64,000 nucleotides of DNA. Origin: Qingrenia yutianensis (GTDB taxonomy: Bacteria; Bacillota; Clostridia; UMGS1810). Location: the NCBI RefSeq assembly GCF_014385105.1, contig NZ_JACRTE010000003.1, positions 1 to 64,000 of the forward strand, written 5' to 3'. Position 1 is the stretch's first letter; each line of letters begins with the position of its first letter. Shown here piece after piece: positions 7,812 to 16,980 of the stretch. Made by a program: the position numbers and the translations under genes. The notes beneath the pieces are model-generated. The model did not search any database. It had not been told where the DNA came from and saw nothing but the letters and a program-made list of their open reading frames with translations.

Positions 7812-8966
7812 TTAGTTCCAGCTTGCATTCATAGATGAAAGCTTTTCCGAAACGTCTTTGTCGAGTTTTTGATTTTCAATCTGCGCCGTGATATAATTTT
7901 TAACCGACGCGTCTGCTGGCTGGAGGTAGTCGATTTTTTCAACAACCTTGATGATGTGATAGCCGTATGCGGTTTTTACCGGTGTGGACACCTTGCCGAC
8001 GCCGAGTTTATACGCCGCGTCCTCAAATTCTTTCACCATATCGCCTTTTGTAAAGGTGTATCCGTCGGGATTTTGCGCAAGACCGGGGTCCTCGGAAAAT
8101 TGGTTCATAAGCTCGTCGAAATCTGCGCCGTTTTTGATTTTGTTGTAGATTTCATACGCCTTTGCTTCAACCTTTTTAACGTCCGCGTCACTCATTGCAT
8201 TGCCGTCCGCGCCGACGGTTGAGAACAAAATGTGCTTTGCTTTTATGCCGTCATATTTAAACTGCTCTTTGTTGTCGGCATAATATTTTGAAATTTCGTC
8301 GCCTTTCGGAGCGTAAAGCGCGCTGTTTTTCGCGATAAGTTTCGACTTTATATATGACATTTTCTGCACGTGCTTGTACGACTCGTCTGTGTAGCCGAGC
8401 GCCTCCAAAAGCTTGTTAAATTCGCCGTCCGCACCGCCCTGCATAGCATACTGCGCGTTCATATTTTTTATGTAGTTTGCATATGCGGTTTCAAATTCCT
8501 CGCCTGCCTCAATGCCGTTTTCTTTGGCAAATGCGCAAAGCGCACGGTCGTATGCGAGGTTTTCTTTTGCCTTTGTTTCCGCGTCCGCGTCGGAAATTCC
8601 GCTGTTCTGCGCCTTCGCGAGCGAAACATACATATCGAGTTCGCCTTTTTTAACGTCCTCACCGCCGATATTTCCGACAGTTTCGCCGTCAAAAGTTTTG
8701 CTGTGACTGTCCGCGATGTCCGCGGTGTTTGTCGCCTCGTCCCAGGCAACGTCCTTGCCGAGCATTTCGGCAATTTGGCGCAGAGGAACGTATGTTCTGT
8801 CGTTGTAAAGTATGTTTTCGCCGTCAACCTTTACGCCGTCAACCGTGATGTTAACGGTGTTGAGTTCCGCCTCGATGAGTTGTTTTACGCCGTTTGCGAG
8901 CGCAGGCGCCGACATTGCAAGTGCACCGGCGAGAACGCCCGAGATGAATGTTTTTGCGTTTTTCAT
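7812..8966 (-). CDS. Secreted PpiC-type peptidyl-prolyl isomerase with a copper-amine-oxidase-like N-terminal domain
   Basis: 384 residues. A signal peptide is present (MKNAKTF, hydrophobic core, cut near APALANG). Residues about 40-85 match the copper amine oxidase N-terminal (stalk) domain, with DRTYVPLRQIAEMLG as signature. The middle is a helical SurA-like chaperone region. Residues about 245-345 form a parvulin rotamase domain (IKAKHILFS; YTFTKGDMVKEFEDAAY; TAYGYHIIKV). It should help fold proteins outside the membrane, like PrsA, but the sequence after the signal peptide has no lipobox Cys. The start at 8966 is set by AAGGAGAA. It is monocistronic with its own terminator. Pairing of a stalk domain with a rotamase is unusual. 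Confidence 0.88.
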   Translation of the reverse strand: MKNAKTFISGVLAGALAMSAPALANGVKQLIEAELNTVNITVDGVKVDGENILYNDRTYVPLRQIAEMLGKDVAWDEATNTADIADSHSKTFDGETVGNIGGEDVKKGELDMYVSLAKAQNSGISDADAETKAKENLAYDRALCAFAKENGIEAGEEFETAYANYIKNMNAQYAMQGGADGEFNKLLEALGYTDESYKHVQKMSYIKSKLIAKNSALYAPKGDEISKYYADNKEQFKYDGIKAKHILFSTVGADGNAMSDADVKKVEAKAYEIYNKIKNGADFDELMNQFSEDPGLAQNPDGYTFTKGDMVKEFEDAAYKLGVGKVSTPVKTAYGYHIIKVVEKIDYLQPADASVKNYITAQIENQKLDKDVSEKLSSMNASWN

Positions 8967-9001
8967 TTTATTCTCCTTTGTTTGGTGTATTTTGAAACAA
9001 C

Positions 9002-9022
9002 GGGACGATGCGGTCACCGTCC
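9002..9022. repeat. Small palindromic repeat (REP-like), copy 2
   Basis: GGGACG and CGTCCC flank a 9-nt loop, in the gap between prfB and the foldase gene. It belongs with 969-990 and 19711-19732. It could also act as a weak terminator for prfB. Confidence 0.55.
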
Positions 9023-9060
9023 CCTGCATTTTTAAAATGTTCCCGTGCAATATTAAATTT

Positions 9061-10183
9061 TTATTTTACCTCTATTGTGCCGAGGTTGGACTGTTTTAAA
9101 TATTCGTTGATAAATCCGTCCAAATCGCCGTCCATCACCGCGCCGATATTTCCCATTTCGTAGCCTGTTCTGTGGTCTTTCACAAGGTTGTACGGGTGGA
9201 AAACATACGAACGGATTTGGCTTCCCCAGGCGATGTCTTTCTGCACGCCCTTGATGTCCTCGATTTTTTCCATATGCTCGCGTTCCTTAATTTCAATAAG
9301 CTTGGATTTGAGCATTTTCATAGCTGTTTCACGGTTTTTGTGCTGTGAACGTTCGTTCTGGCACGACACCACAATTCCCGTCGGAATGTGGGTAATTCGT
9401 ATCGCGGAGTCGGTTTTGTTGATGTGCTGACCGCCCGCACCGCTCGAACGGTAGGTGTCAACCCTCAAATCGTCGGGATTGATTTCGATTTCCAAATCGT
9501 CCTCGATTTCGGGCATAACCTCGCACGACGCAAACGACGTGTGACGTCTGCCCGACGCGTCGAACGGCGAAATTCGAACGAGGCGGTGAATACCCTTTTC
9601 CGCCTTGAGATAGCCGTATGCGTTAAGTCCCGAAATAAGGATTGTAACGCTTTTTACGCCTGCCTCCTCGCCGGCTAAATAGTCCAGCGTTTCAACCGAA
9701 AATTCGCGTCTTTCGGCGTAGCGCGTATACATACGAAGAAGCATTTCAACCCAGTCCTGCGCCTCTGTTCCGCCTGCGCCGGCGTGCAGTGTCAAAATCG
9801 CGTTGTTTTTGTCATAAGGACCAGACAAAAGTGTTTCCAGCGTGAGCGTTTCAAGACGTTTCTTTATCTTTTCCGCCGAGTCGTTAAGCTCCGCATAAAC
9901 GCTGTCGTCGTCCTCCTCGATTGCCATTTCAATCATTGTAAGCGTGTCGTCGTAGTCGTTTTTAAGGCTTTCGTAGCTTTCAACCTTGTTTTTGAGCGCC
10001 TTGGATTTTTTCAGTATTTTCTGGCTTTTCTCCAAATCGTCCCAAAATCCCTCAACCATAGTTTCTTTTTCCAGCTCGTCTATCTGTTTTTGTGCGCCGT
10101 CCACGTCAAAGTGAATCCCTCAAATTCTTAATGCTGTCACTTAAAGCGGAAAGCTCGATTTTAAGCTGCTCAAGTTCAATCAT
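9061..10183 (-). CDS. prfB: Peptide chain release factor 2, with programmed +1 frameshift
   Basis: 373 residues after a +1 shift. It begins at ATG 10183-10181 (MIELEQLKIELSAL), with GGGAG upstream. The first 25 codons end at CTT TGA (TGA 10108-10106). Reading resumes at GAC in the next frame and runs to 9061. The main part has the SPF-type stop-codon recognition motif in RISPFDASGRR, which reads UGA/UAA, and GGQ in SSGAGGQHINK, which triggers peptide release. The in-frame UGA lets RF2 control its own synthesis. It lies downstream of secA on the same strand, with 96 nt between them, as in many Firmicutes. A GTG at 10104 also opens the second frame but is not the true start. Confidence 0.96.
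10105..10121 (-). promoter_or_regulatory. prfB frameshift site
   Basis: The slippery core CTT TGA C is preceded by a Shine-Dalgarno-like GAGGG 5 nt upstream of CTT. In E. coli the spacing is 3 nt, so the stimulator here is a little further away. The shift skips the first T of TGA. Confidence 0.9.
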
Positions 10184-10279
10184 TTTTTTCACTCCCAAAA
10201 TTTATTTTGAAATACGTTTGTATTAAAAATGCAATGCAAATGTATTTCGTTTCTGTCTGATGCGTTTTTTATTTACGGT

Positions 10280-13003
10280 TTATTTGTTCGCTCCGCAGCA
10301 TTTTTTGTATTTTTTGCCGCTGCCGCACGGGCATAAATCGTTTCTGCCTATTTTTTTCTCTTTAACGACGGGTTTTTTCACCGTGTCACCGCCCTCGTTT
10401 GTGGAGGTGGGTTTCGATACCTGTTTGCGCTCGATGTTTGTGCGCAGTCTTACCGCAAAGAGAAGTTTTATAACGTCCTCGCCGATGTTGCCGAGCATTT
10501 CTTCATACATATTGTAGCCTTCTTCTTTGTACTCGATAACCGGGTCGCGGTTGCCGTATGCACGAAGTCCGATACCCTGACGGAGCTGTTCCATATTGTC
10601 GATATGCTCCATCCATTTGCTGTCTACAACCTGCAAAAGCACAACGCGCTCAACCTCGCGGAATTTGTCCTCGCCGAATTCCGCCTCTTTCTCGGCATAG
10701 CGTTTAAGCGCAATATCCATAAGGTCGTTTGTAAGTTTTTCTTTTGTCAAATCTTCAAGTTCTTCGCGGGTGTACGAAAGTTCGCCCTCGGGGAGGAAAA
10801 TTCTCTCGCAGTATTCAATAAGTCCGTCCAAATTCCAGTCGTCAACATAGTCGGCGGTGGTGTAGGACGCAACGGTGTTGTTTATGAAATCCTCCATCAT
10901 TTTGATGATGGAATCTTTAAGGCTCTCGCCGTCAAGCACCTTTTGACGCTGTGAATATATAACGTTTCGCTGAACGTTCATAACGTCGTCATACTGCAAA
11001 ACGTGCTTTCTTATTTCAAAGTTTCTTCCCTCAACGCGTTTTTGAGCGTTTTCAATCGCGTTTGACAGCATTCTGTGCTCGATAGGCTCGTCGTCTTTTA
11101 AGCCGAGCGCGTTAACCATATTTTCTATTCTCTCCGAGCCGAAAAGACGCATAAGTTCGTCCTGAAGCGAAATATAAAATCTCGATTCGCCGATGTCGCC
11201 CTGACGTCCGCTTCGTCCGCGGAGCTGGTTGTCAATACGTCTTGATTCGTGGCGCTCTGTGCCGAGAATGAAAAGTCCGCCCGCCTTGATAACCTCCGCG
11301 CGCTCCTCTTTAATCTGCTCTTTAAATTCCTCGTCAAGCTTGGAGAACGTTCTGCGCGCCTCCAAAATTTCTTCGTCGTCGGTTTCGGAAAATCCCGTGC
11401 TCTCCAAAATAAGTTCGTCGGAATATCCCATTTTGCGCATTTTTTCTTTCGCCATAAACTCCGCATTACCGCCGAGCATAATGTCGGTTCCTCGGCCTGC
11501 CATATTGGTTGCGATTGTAACCGCGCCCTTTTTGCCTGCCTGTGCGATTATTTCCGCCTCTTTCTCGTGGAATTTCGCGTTCAAAACCTCGTGTTTTATT
11601 CCGCGTCTTTTAAGAAGTTTGCTCAAAATTTCGGAATTTTCTATTGTGATTGTGCCGACAAGCACCGGCTGACCTTTTTTGTGACATTCTTCAATCTGGT
11701 TTATAACCGCGTTGAACTTGCCCTCAACGTTTTTGTAAACCACGTCGCTGTGGTCAATTCTTATCATCGGCTTGTTTGTGGGAATAACCACAACGTCAAG
11801 CTTGTAAATGGACTGAAATTCCACTTCCTCGGTCTGCGCCGTACCCGTCATACCGGCAAGCTTGTTGTAAAGTCTGAAAAAGTTCTGGAACGTGATTGTT
11901 GCAAGCGTTTTGCTCTCTCTTGCAACGTTAACGCCCTCTTTTGCCTCAATCGCCTGGTGCAGTCCGTCGTTGTAGCGTCTGCCGAACATAAGACGTCCGG
12001 TAAATTCGTCAACAATGATAACCTCGCCGTCCTTCACAACGTAGTCTTTGTCGCGTTTCATAATGCCGTTTGCCTTGATAGCCTGGTTTATGTGGTGCGA
12101 AAGCGTGATGTTTTCGGGGTCGGAAAGGTTTTCAACCGAAAATGCCGTTTCCGCCTTTTTGATACCGCGCGCGGTGAGTGCCGCCGTGTTCGCCTTTTCG
12201 TCTATGATGTAATCCGCGTCAATGTCGTCGTTGATAACTTTTGTGTCCTCTTCTTTTATTTTAAAGCTTGTGAGAGATTTTGCAAAGGTGTCCGCAAGCT
12301 GATAAAGCTGTGTCGATTCACTGCCTGCACCCGAAATGATAAGCGGAGTTCTCGCCTCATCTATAAGAATGGAGTCCACCTCATCGACAATCGCGAAGTT
12401 GTGGCCTTTTTGCTGAACCTGCTGTTCTTTGTAGATAACCATATTGTCGCGCAGATAGTCAAAACCGAATTCGTTGTTTGTACCGTAGGTTATGTCGGCA
12501 TTGTACGCGGCGCGTCTGTCCTCGGTGTCGTGCGTGATAAGACCGACGGTAAGACCTAAAAACCTGTGAATTTTGCCCATCTGCTCGCTGTCGCGCTTTG
12601 CAAGGTAGTCGTTCACCGTTACAACGTGCACGCCCTTGCCCTCAAGTGCGTTAAGATAGCACGGAAGAGTCGCGACAAGAGTTTTTCCTTCACCTGTTTT
12701 CATCTCGGCAATTCTGCCCTGATGAAGCACAATACCGCCGATAAGCTGAACGTCGAAATGGCGCATACCGAGCACGCGTTTGCTTGCCTCGCGCACCACC
12801 GCGAATGCCTCGGGCAGAATGTCGTCAAGCGTTTCGCCGTCCGAAAGACGTGCACGGAATTCGTTTGTTTTCGCCTTAAGCTCGGCGTCGGTGAGCTTTT
12901 GCATACCGTCCTCGAGAGCATTTATCTGCTCTACAATCGGTTTAATTCGTTTGATCTCGCGGTCACTGTATGTGCCGAATATTTTCTCAAATATATTTGC
13001 CAT
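10280..13003 (-). CDS. secA: Preprotein translocase ATPase subunit SecA
   Basis: 907 residues, normal for the family. Walker A is MKTGEGKT (near 100), Walker B contains DEVDSILIDEARTP (near 208-221), and the helicase-like second half has NMAGRGTDI (near 493) and GRSGRQGD. The C-terminal SEC-C zinc motif is CPCGSGKKYKKCC, which binds SecB or ribosomes in other bacteria. SecA drives proteins through SecYEG using ATP, and the many exported proteins in this window depend on it. GGGAGTG sets the start. It probably forms an operon with prfB. Confidence 0.98.
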   Translation of the reverse strand: MANIFEKIFGTYSDREIKRIKPIVEQINALEDGMQKLTDAELKAKTNEFRARLSDGETLDDILPEAFAVVREASKRVLGMRHFDVQLIGGIVLHQGRIAEMKTGEGKTLVATLPCYLNALEGKGVHVVTVNDYLAKRDSEQMGKIHRFLGLTVGLITHDTEDRRAAYNADITYGTNNEFGFDYLRDNMVIYKEQQVQQKGHNFAIVDEVDSILIDEARTPLIISGAGSESTQLYQLADTFAKSLTSFKIKEEDTKVINDDIDADYIIDEKANTAALTARGIKKAETAFSVENLSDPENITLSHHINQAIKANGIMKRDKDYVVKDGEVIIVDEFTGRLMFGRRYNDGLHQAIEAKEGVNVARESKTLATITFQNFFRLYNKLAGMTGTAQTEEVEFQSIYKLDVVVIPTNKPMIRIDHSDVVYKNVEGKFNAVINQIEECHKKGQPVLVGTITIENSEILSKLLKRRGIKHEVLNAKFHEKEAEIIAQAGKKGAVTIATNMAGRGTDIMLGGNAEFMAKEKMRKMGYSDELILESTGFSETDDEEILEARRTFSKLDEEFKEQIKEERAEVIKAGGLFILGTERHESRRIDNQLRGRSGRQGDIGESRFYISLQDELMRLFGSERIENMVNALGLKDDEPIEHRMLSNAIENAQKRVEGRNFEIRKHVLQYDDVMNVQRNVIYSQRQKVLDGESLKDSIIKMMEDFINNTVASYTTADYVDDWNLDGLIEYCERIFLPEGELSYTREELEDLTKEKLTNDLMDIALKRYAEKEAEFGEDKFREVERVVLLQVVDSKWMEHIDNMEQLRQGIGLRAYGNRDPVIEYKEEGYNMYEEMLGNIGEDVIKLLFAVRLRTNIERKQVSKPTSTNEGGDTVKKPVVKEKKIGRNDLCPCGSGKKYKKCCGANK

Positions 13004-13090
13004 ATTGTCACTCCCGATAAGTTATATATTTTCGTTTGATGTTCTTTTTTGTAATTTTGAATAAAAATCTATATCTTCCCAATCTAATAT

Positions 13091-13119
13091 AGTATATCAC
13101 GACGTCGGAAAAATAGCAA
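13091..13119 (-). promoter_or_regulatory. Candidate secA promoter
   Basis: On the minus strand: TTGCTA (13119-13114), a 17-nt spacer, TATACT (13096-13091). The match is moderate; it lies about 90 nt before the secA start. Confidence 0.45.
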
Positions 13120-13295
13120 TATAAATTTTGCGGCAAATTATTATAAAATTTTATTTTCTTTTGCATTTGGGTATAATTTGTGGTATGATAGGGAGAGAAA
13201 GCAAAGGAAGTGCCTTTGCAATCCCGATGGTTGTATCTGTTGTTTTGATTTGCTGTGTCATATCAAAAACATAAAATATGATATTATACTGTTTC

Positions 13296-13390
13296 GCTCC
13301 GCTTATGGCACTTTTAGCGTAAAAGCGGTGCCTGCGGAGCAAAAGAAAAAGTAACGATAACCTATTTTTGATACAGAAGAAAAAATTAAA
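13296..13390. repeat. Dispersed palindromic repeat, copy C
   Basis: An imperfect palindrome runs from GCTCCGC (13296-13302) to GCGGAGC (13334-13340), with an inner GGCAC...GTGCC. It is followed by the same A-rich GTAACGATAACC and TATTTTTGATACAGAA tail as copies A and B. The inner left half resembles the tip of hairpin 2 in the tandem array (GGCACTTTTA), and the right half resembles hairpins 1 and 3 (TAAAAGCGGTG). Confidence 0.8.
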
Positions 13391-13424
13391 ATTACAATAA
13401 AACCGAAAAAAGGAGGAAACAAAA

Positions 13425-14237
13425 ATGTCACTTCTCGATACCGAAAAACAATTCCACTTAAACATCGACAAAAATGACGTCGGAAAATACGTCATATTAA
13501 CCGGCGACCCGAAACGCGTAAAAACCATCGCCGAAAACCTTGACGACGCATATTTCGTTGCGGACAGGCGCGAATTTGTCACCTACACCGGGTATTTGAA
13601 CGGCGAAAAGGTCAGCGTCACGTCCACGGGAATAGGCGGTCCGAGCGCGGCAATCGCGGTGGAGGAACTTGTAAAATGCGGCTGTCACACGTTCATACGC
13701 GTCGGCACGAGCGGAGGAATTGACCTGTCAGTTTGCGGCGGCGACCTCGTTATCCCCACGGCGGCAATACGCGGTGACGGCACAAGCTACGAATATCTTC
13801 CCAAAGACTACCCTGCGGCGGCTGACTTTTCGGTGGTGGAGGCGCTGAAAATGAGCGCGGACAAAATCTGCACGGGAAGCGAGGGCAACGCGTATCACAT
13901 AGGTGTTATCCAGAGCAAAGACTCGTTCTACGGCGAAACAAACCCCGAAACTATGCCCGTTTCCGACTTTTTGGAAAAACGGTGGGAGGCATACCGAAAA
14001 TGCGGTTGTCTTACCAGCGAAATGGAGTGCGCGTCAATTTTCTCGGTTGCAATCGCGCGGTCGGTCCGCGCAGGCGCGGTAATTACCGCAATATGGAACG
14101 TCGAGCGGAGCAAAAACGGGCTTAAAGACACCGTTTGCAACGACAGCACGCGCGCGATACAGTGCGCAGTAGACGCGATGAAAATTCTTATAGACGGCGA
14201 CAGAAAAAATTGCACCGGCGGAGGAAAAAATGCTTAA
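13425..14237 (+). CDS. udp: Uridine phosphorylase (NP-I family)
   Basis: 270 residues. Family motifs are ILTGDPKRV (near 25-33), GIGGPSAAI (near 66), RVGTSGGI (near 91-98, phosphate and ribose site) and SEMECASIF (near 195-203, ribose 2'-OH binding). It cleaves uridine with phosphate to uracil and ribose 1-phosphate in the cytosol. Other NP-I nucleoside phosphorylases are possible, but the overall match is to the uridine type. AAAGGAGG precedes the ATG. The 3' end overlaps the next gene by 8 nt. Confidence 0.88.
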   Translation: MSLLDTEKQFHLNIDKNDVGKYVILTGDPKRVKTIAENLDDAYFVADRREFVTYTGYLNGEKVSVTSTGIGGPSAAIAVEELVKCGCHTFIRVGTSGGIDLSVCGGDLVIPTAAIRGDGTSYEYLPKDYPAAADFSVVEALKMSADKICTGSEGNAYHIGVIQSKDSFYGETNPETMPVSDFLEKRWEAYRKCGCLTSEMECASIFSVAIARSVRAGAVITAIWNVERSKNGLKDTVCNDSTRAIQCAVDAMKILIDGDRKNCTGGGKNA

Positions 14238-15597
14238 AAAAAACGACATCATAACCGCTGAAATTACCGACAACGGTGCCGGCGGAGAGGGCATTGCAAA
14301 GTCGGACGGCTACACGCTTTTTGTCAAAAACGGCGTGAAAGGCGACAGGGCGGAAATCAAAATTTTAAAAATAAACAAAAGCTTCGGATTTGCGAAAATC
14401 GAAAAGCTCATTTCGCCGTCCGATATGCGCCAAACACCGCCGTGTCCGCATTTTTCGCGGTGCGGAGGGTGCAGTGTTATGCATCTTGACTATCCGTCAC
14501 AGCTTGCGCTCAAAACCGAAATCGTGCGCAACAATCTGCGCAAAAACGGCGGTTTTGCCGACGGTGACTATGTTCTTGAAAAAATCATTCCGTCGGCCGA
14601 TGTTTTTCACTACCGCAACAAGGCGCAGTTCCCTGCGTCGCTCGTTCACGGCGAGTTTGCGTGCGGATTTTTCAAGGAGCGCAGTCATGATATTGTACCG
14701 ATTGAAAACTGCCTTATCCAAAGCGAAAAAATCAACAAAATTATGAATATCTGCGTTAAATTTTTCAGGGAAAACGGTATCTCGGCGTACGACGAAAAAT
14801 CGGGCAGAGGAATTGTGCGGAACCTCTATATAAGGGAGTTTTCGGGCGCGGTGATGGTTGTTATCGTCGCAAATTCAAAGCGCAAAATCGAAAATATCGG
14901 CAGACTTGTTGAAATTCTCGAAAAAAACGATGCGGTGAGCGTTATTCAGAACGTCAACACCAAAAAAACCAACGTGATAACGGGCGAAAAAAACATAATT
15001 TTGCTCGGAAACGACGAAATCACCGCGAAAATCGGGGATTTGGAATATCTCATTCCGTCCAAAAGCTTTTTTCAGGTCAACACGCGCCAGACCGAAAATT
15101 TGTATAAAAAAGCGCTCGAATACGCAAATCCGACAAAAAACGATACGGTTTTCGACCTCTTTTGCGGGTGCGGAACAATTTCGCTTTTTATGGCGGAAAA
15201 TGCGAAAAAAGTAATCGGCGTTGAAATTGTTGACGACGCGGTGAAAAATGCCGAGAAAAACGCACATCATAACAAAATTGAAAATGCGAGATTTTATTCG
15301 GGCGACTGCGATAAAGTTGTGAAAGAGTTAATCGAAAAGGGCGAAAAAGCCGATATAATAGTTGTCGACCCCCCGCGGAAAGGTCTTACCGAGGAACTTA
15401 TCGGTATGATTTGCTCGCTCAATCCGAAGCGTATTGTGTACGTTTCGTGCAGCAGTGCAACCCTCGCGCGCGACGTGAAAATCGCAAAGGACAAAGGTTA
15501 CATTTTGACAAAAGCAGTCCCCGTCGATATGTTCCCCAACACCGCGCATATCGAAACTGTTGCGCTTTTGGAGCGCAAGGTGCAAAATCCGTGTTGA
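14230..15597 (+). CDS. rlmD: 23S rRNA (uracil-5-)-methyltransferase, RumA/TrmA family
   Basis: 455 residues. An N-terminal TRAM RNA-binding domain (about 1-58) is followed by a 4Fe-4S cluster motif in CPHFSRCGGC (near 76-85; a further ligand Cys lies later). The C-terminal SAM-dependent methyltransferase domain has FDLFCGCGTISLFMA (near 310), VDPPRKG (near 379-385) and the catalytic cysteine in YVSCSSATLARD (near 401). It forms m5U in RNA, most likely 23S rRNA. Whether it acts at one or two rRNA sites, as Bacillus RlmCD does, cannot be told. The start overlaps udp by 8 nt. Confidence 0.9.
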   Translation: MLKKNDIITAEITDNGAGGEGIAKSDGYTLFVKNGVKGDRAEIKILKINKSFGFAKIEKLISPSDMRQTPPCPHFSRCGGCSVMHLDYPSQLALKTEIVRNNLRKNGGFADGDYVLEKIIPSADVFHYRNKAQFPASLVHGEFACGFFKERSHDIVPIENCLIQSEKINKIMNICVKFFRENGISAYDEKSGRGIVRNLYIREFSGAVMVVIVANSKRKIENIGRLVEILEKNDAVSVIQNVNTKKTNVITGEKNIILLGNDEITAKIGDLEYLIPSKSFFQVNTRQTENLYKKALEYANPTKNDTVFDLFCGCGTISLFMAENAKKVIGVEIVDDAVKNAEKNAHHNKIENARFYSGDCDKVVKELIEKGEKADIIVVDPPRKGLTEELIGMICSLNPKRIVYVSCSSATLARDVKIAKDKGYILTKAVPVDMFPNTAHIETVALLERKVQNPC

Positions 15598-15622
15598 CAT
15601 AAATTCGGCGCGGTGATATAAT
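15594..15622 (+). promoter_or_regulatory. Sigma-A promoter of the carboxypeptidase gene
   Basis: TTGACA (15594-15599), a 17-nt spacer, TATAAT (15617-15622): a full consensus match. The -35 box overlaps the stop codon of the methyltransferase gene. Confidence 0.88.
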
Positions 15623-15664
15623 TTCTATGTTACAAAAAAAGGAACAAAAAGGACAGGGGTAATT

Positions 15665-16963
15665 ATGGATTCGGTTAAAATTTCACAGTTTAAAAAAATG
15701 CGCTCGTCTTGCGCGGTAATTCTAATGTTTATTCTCGTTTTCACCGCGGTTGTGCCGTGCGGAAACGCCTATGCGGCGCAGGTCGGAAACAGCTATATTT
15801 CGTCCGCCGGCGCGTGCGTTATGGACTGCGATACAGGCGAAGTTTTATATGAGCTTAACGGCTACGCTTTGCGCGTTCCGGCGAGTATGACCAAAATTAT
15901 GACGCTTTACTGCGTGTATGAGGCGCTTGAAAACGGCGAAATCACGCTCGGCACATGCGTTCCGATAAGCAGTAACGTTTATTGGAAATCGAGAAATCAG
16001 CTTTATCAGAATATGATTTCGTTAAACTACGACACGGTTTACACCGTTGACGAAATAATGGGTGTTGTGATTACATATTCCGCAAGCGCCGCGACGGTTG
16101 CGCTGGCTGAACTTGTGGGCGGAGGAAGCGAGCAGGCGTTTGTCAGCCGTATGAACAAAACTGCTAAAAAACTCGGCATAAACGCGCATTACTACGACAG
16201 CTGCGGTGTTGCAGACAATCAGATTACGCCCGTTTCTATGGCGGACCTTGCGCGAAAAACAATTACAAAATATCCCGATATTATCGCGCGTTCGTCCAAA
16301 AAATCTGTGACGTTTAAGGGTGCGACATACAAAACCACAAATCACCTCCTCGACACCTATTATTACGAGGGTGCGGACGGTCTTAAAACCGGCACAAGCA
16401 CGGCGGCAGGCGCGTGTTTCTGCGGAACAGCGGTGCGTGACGGAAAAAGGCTTATTTCAGTAACTATGGGTTCGTCGTCGGCAGGTCAGCGTTTCACCGA
16501 TACCGCGCGCCTTTTAAACTACGGATTCGGCATAATAAAAGACAGACGCAACATTGTTTGCTTTACCAATATCCGCACGTTTATGAACGGGCTTGAAATG
16601 CCGACGTTCAGCTATGTGGGCACAAATCCGCACGCGGTTGTGGTTGCCGAGGATTTGGCAAACTACGGTTTTGATGTCACCTATGACGACGCTTTGAGAA
16701 AAATTTCGATTAAGGCAAACGAGCAAAAGGCGAAAAAACCCATTGCGCTCGATATTTACAAAAACAGAAACGGTCAGAAAGCATTTTCGGTTAAGGACAG
16801 CAACATAACCGTTGCGCTCGAAACGTCGGGCGGTGAGTGCATTTTGAGCGACGTTTACAACGTCGGCGGTTACACCTGCATTTCGATAGACGAACTTGCA
16901 AATTATTTTAATTTTGAATGGAACGGCGCCGAAATGACGGCATATATAACATCCGAAAATTAA
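15665..16963 (+). CDS. D-alanyl-D-alanine carboxypeptidase (class A low-molecular-weight PBP) with altered SxN motif
   Basis: 432 residues. It has an N-terminal signal segment (hydrophobic about 17-38). The serine peptidase S11 domain has SxxK as S74-M-T-K77 (catalytic Ser and Lys) and KTG at 241-243. The second motif, normally SxN, reads S139-A-S141, so the usual Asn is missing. Residues about 315-430 resemble a copper-amine-oxidase-like stalk domain in place of the usual PBP5 C-terminal domain and amphipathic anchor. Its job would be to trim the terminal D-Ala of peptidoglycan stem peptides outside the cell. It has its own consensus promoter and may be co-transcribed with ddh, another peptidoglycan-linked gene, 17 nt downstream. 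Confidence 0.87.
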   Translation: MDSVKISQFKKMRSSCAVILMFILVFTAVVPCGNAYAAQVGNSYISSAGACVMDCDTGEVLYELNGYALRVPASMTKIMTLYCVYEALENGEITLGTCVPISSNVYWKSRNQLYQNMISLNYDTVYTVDEIMGVVITYSASAATVALAELVGGGSEQAFVSRMNKTAKKLGINAHYYDSCGVADNQITPVSMADLARKTITKYPDIIARSSKKSVTFKGATYKTTNHLLDTYYYEGADGLKTGTSTAAGACFCGTAVRDGKRLISVTMGSSSAGQRFTDTARLLNYGFGIIKDRRNIVCFTNIRTFMNGLEMPTFSYVGTNPHAVVVAEDLANYGFDVTYDDALRKISIKANEQKAKKPIALDIYKNRNGQKAFSVKDSNITVALETSGGECILSDVYNVGGYTCISIDELANYFNFEWNGAEMTAYITSEN

Positions 16964-16980
16964 AAAAAAAGGAGAATTTT

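Larger units (their letters stand above)
13004..13424. other. Intergenic region between divergent secA and udp
   Basis: 421 bp without a supported gene. It holds a candidate secA promoter (13091-13119, minus strand), an AT-rich stretch, and the palindromic dispersed repeat copy C (13296-13390) just before the udp ribosome binding site. A possible 29-codon frame at 13185-13274 has no ribosome binding site and was not called. Confidence 0.7.

Noticed and set aside
9061..10104. prfB starting at GTG 10104
   Set aside because: The upstream 25 codons from ATG 10183 and the CTT TGA C site show the standard frameshifted gene.
11249..12559. 436-codon frame on the plus strand inside secA
   Set aside because: It is antisense to a clear secA gene, has no recognisable domain or ribosome binding site, and reflects codon bias of the real gene.
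13185..13274. 29-codon frame with a hydrophobic stretch
   Set aside because: No ribosome binding site is present, and a TATAAT lies only 8 nt before the ATG. Nothing supports translation.
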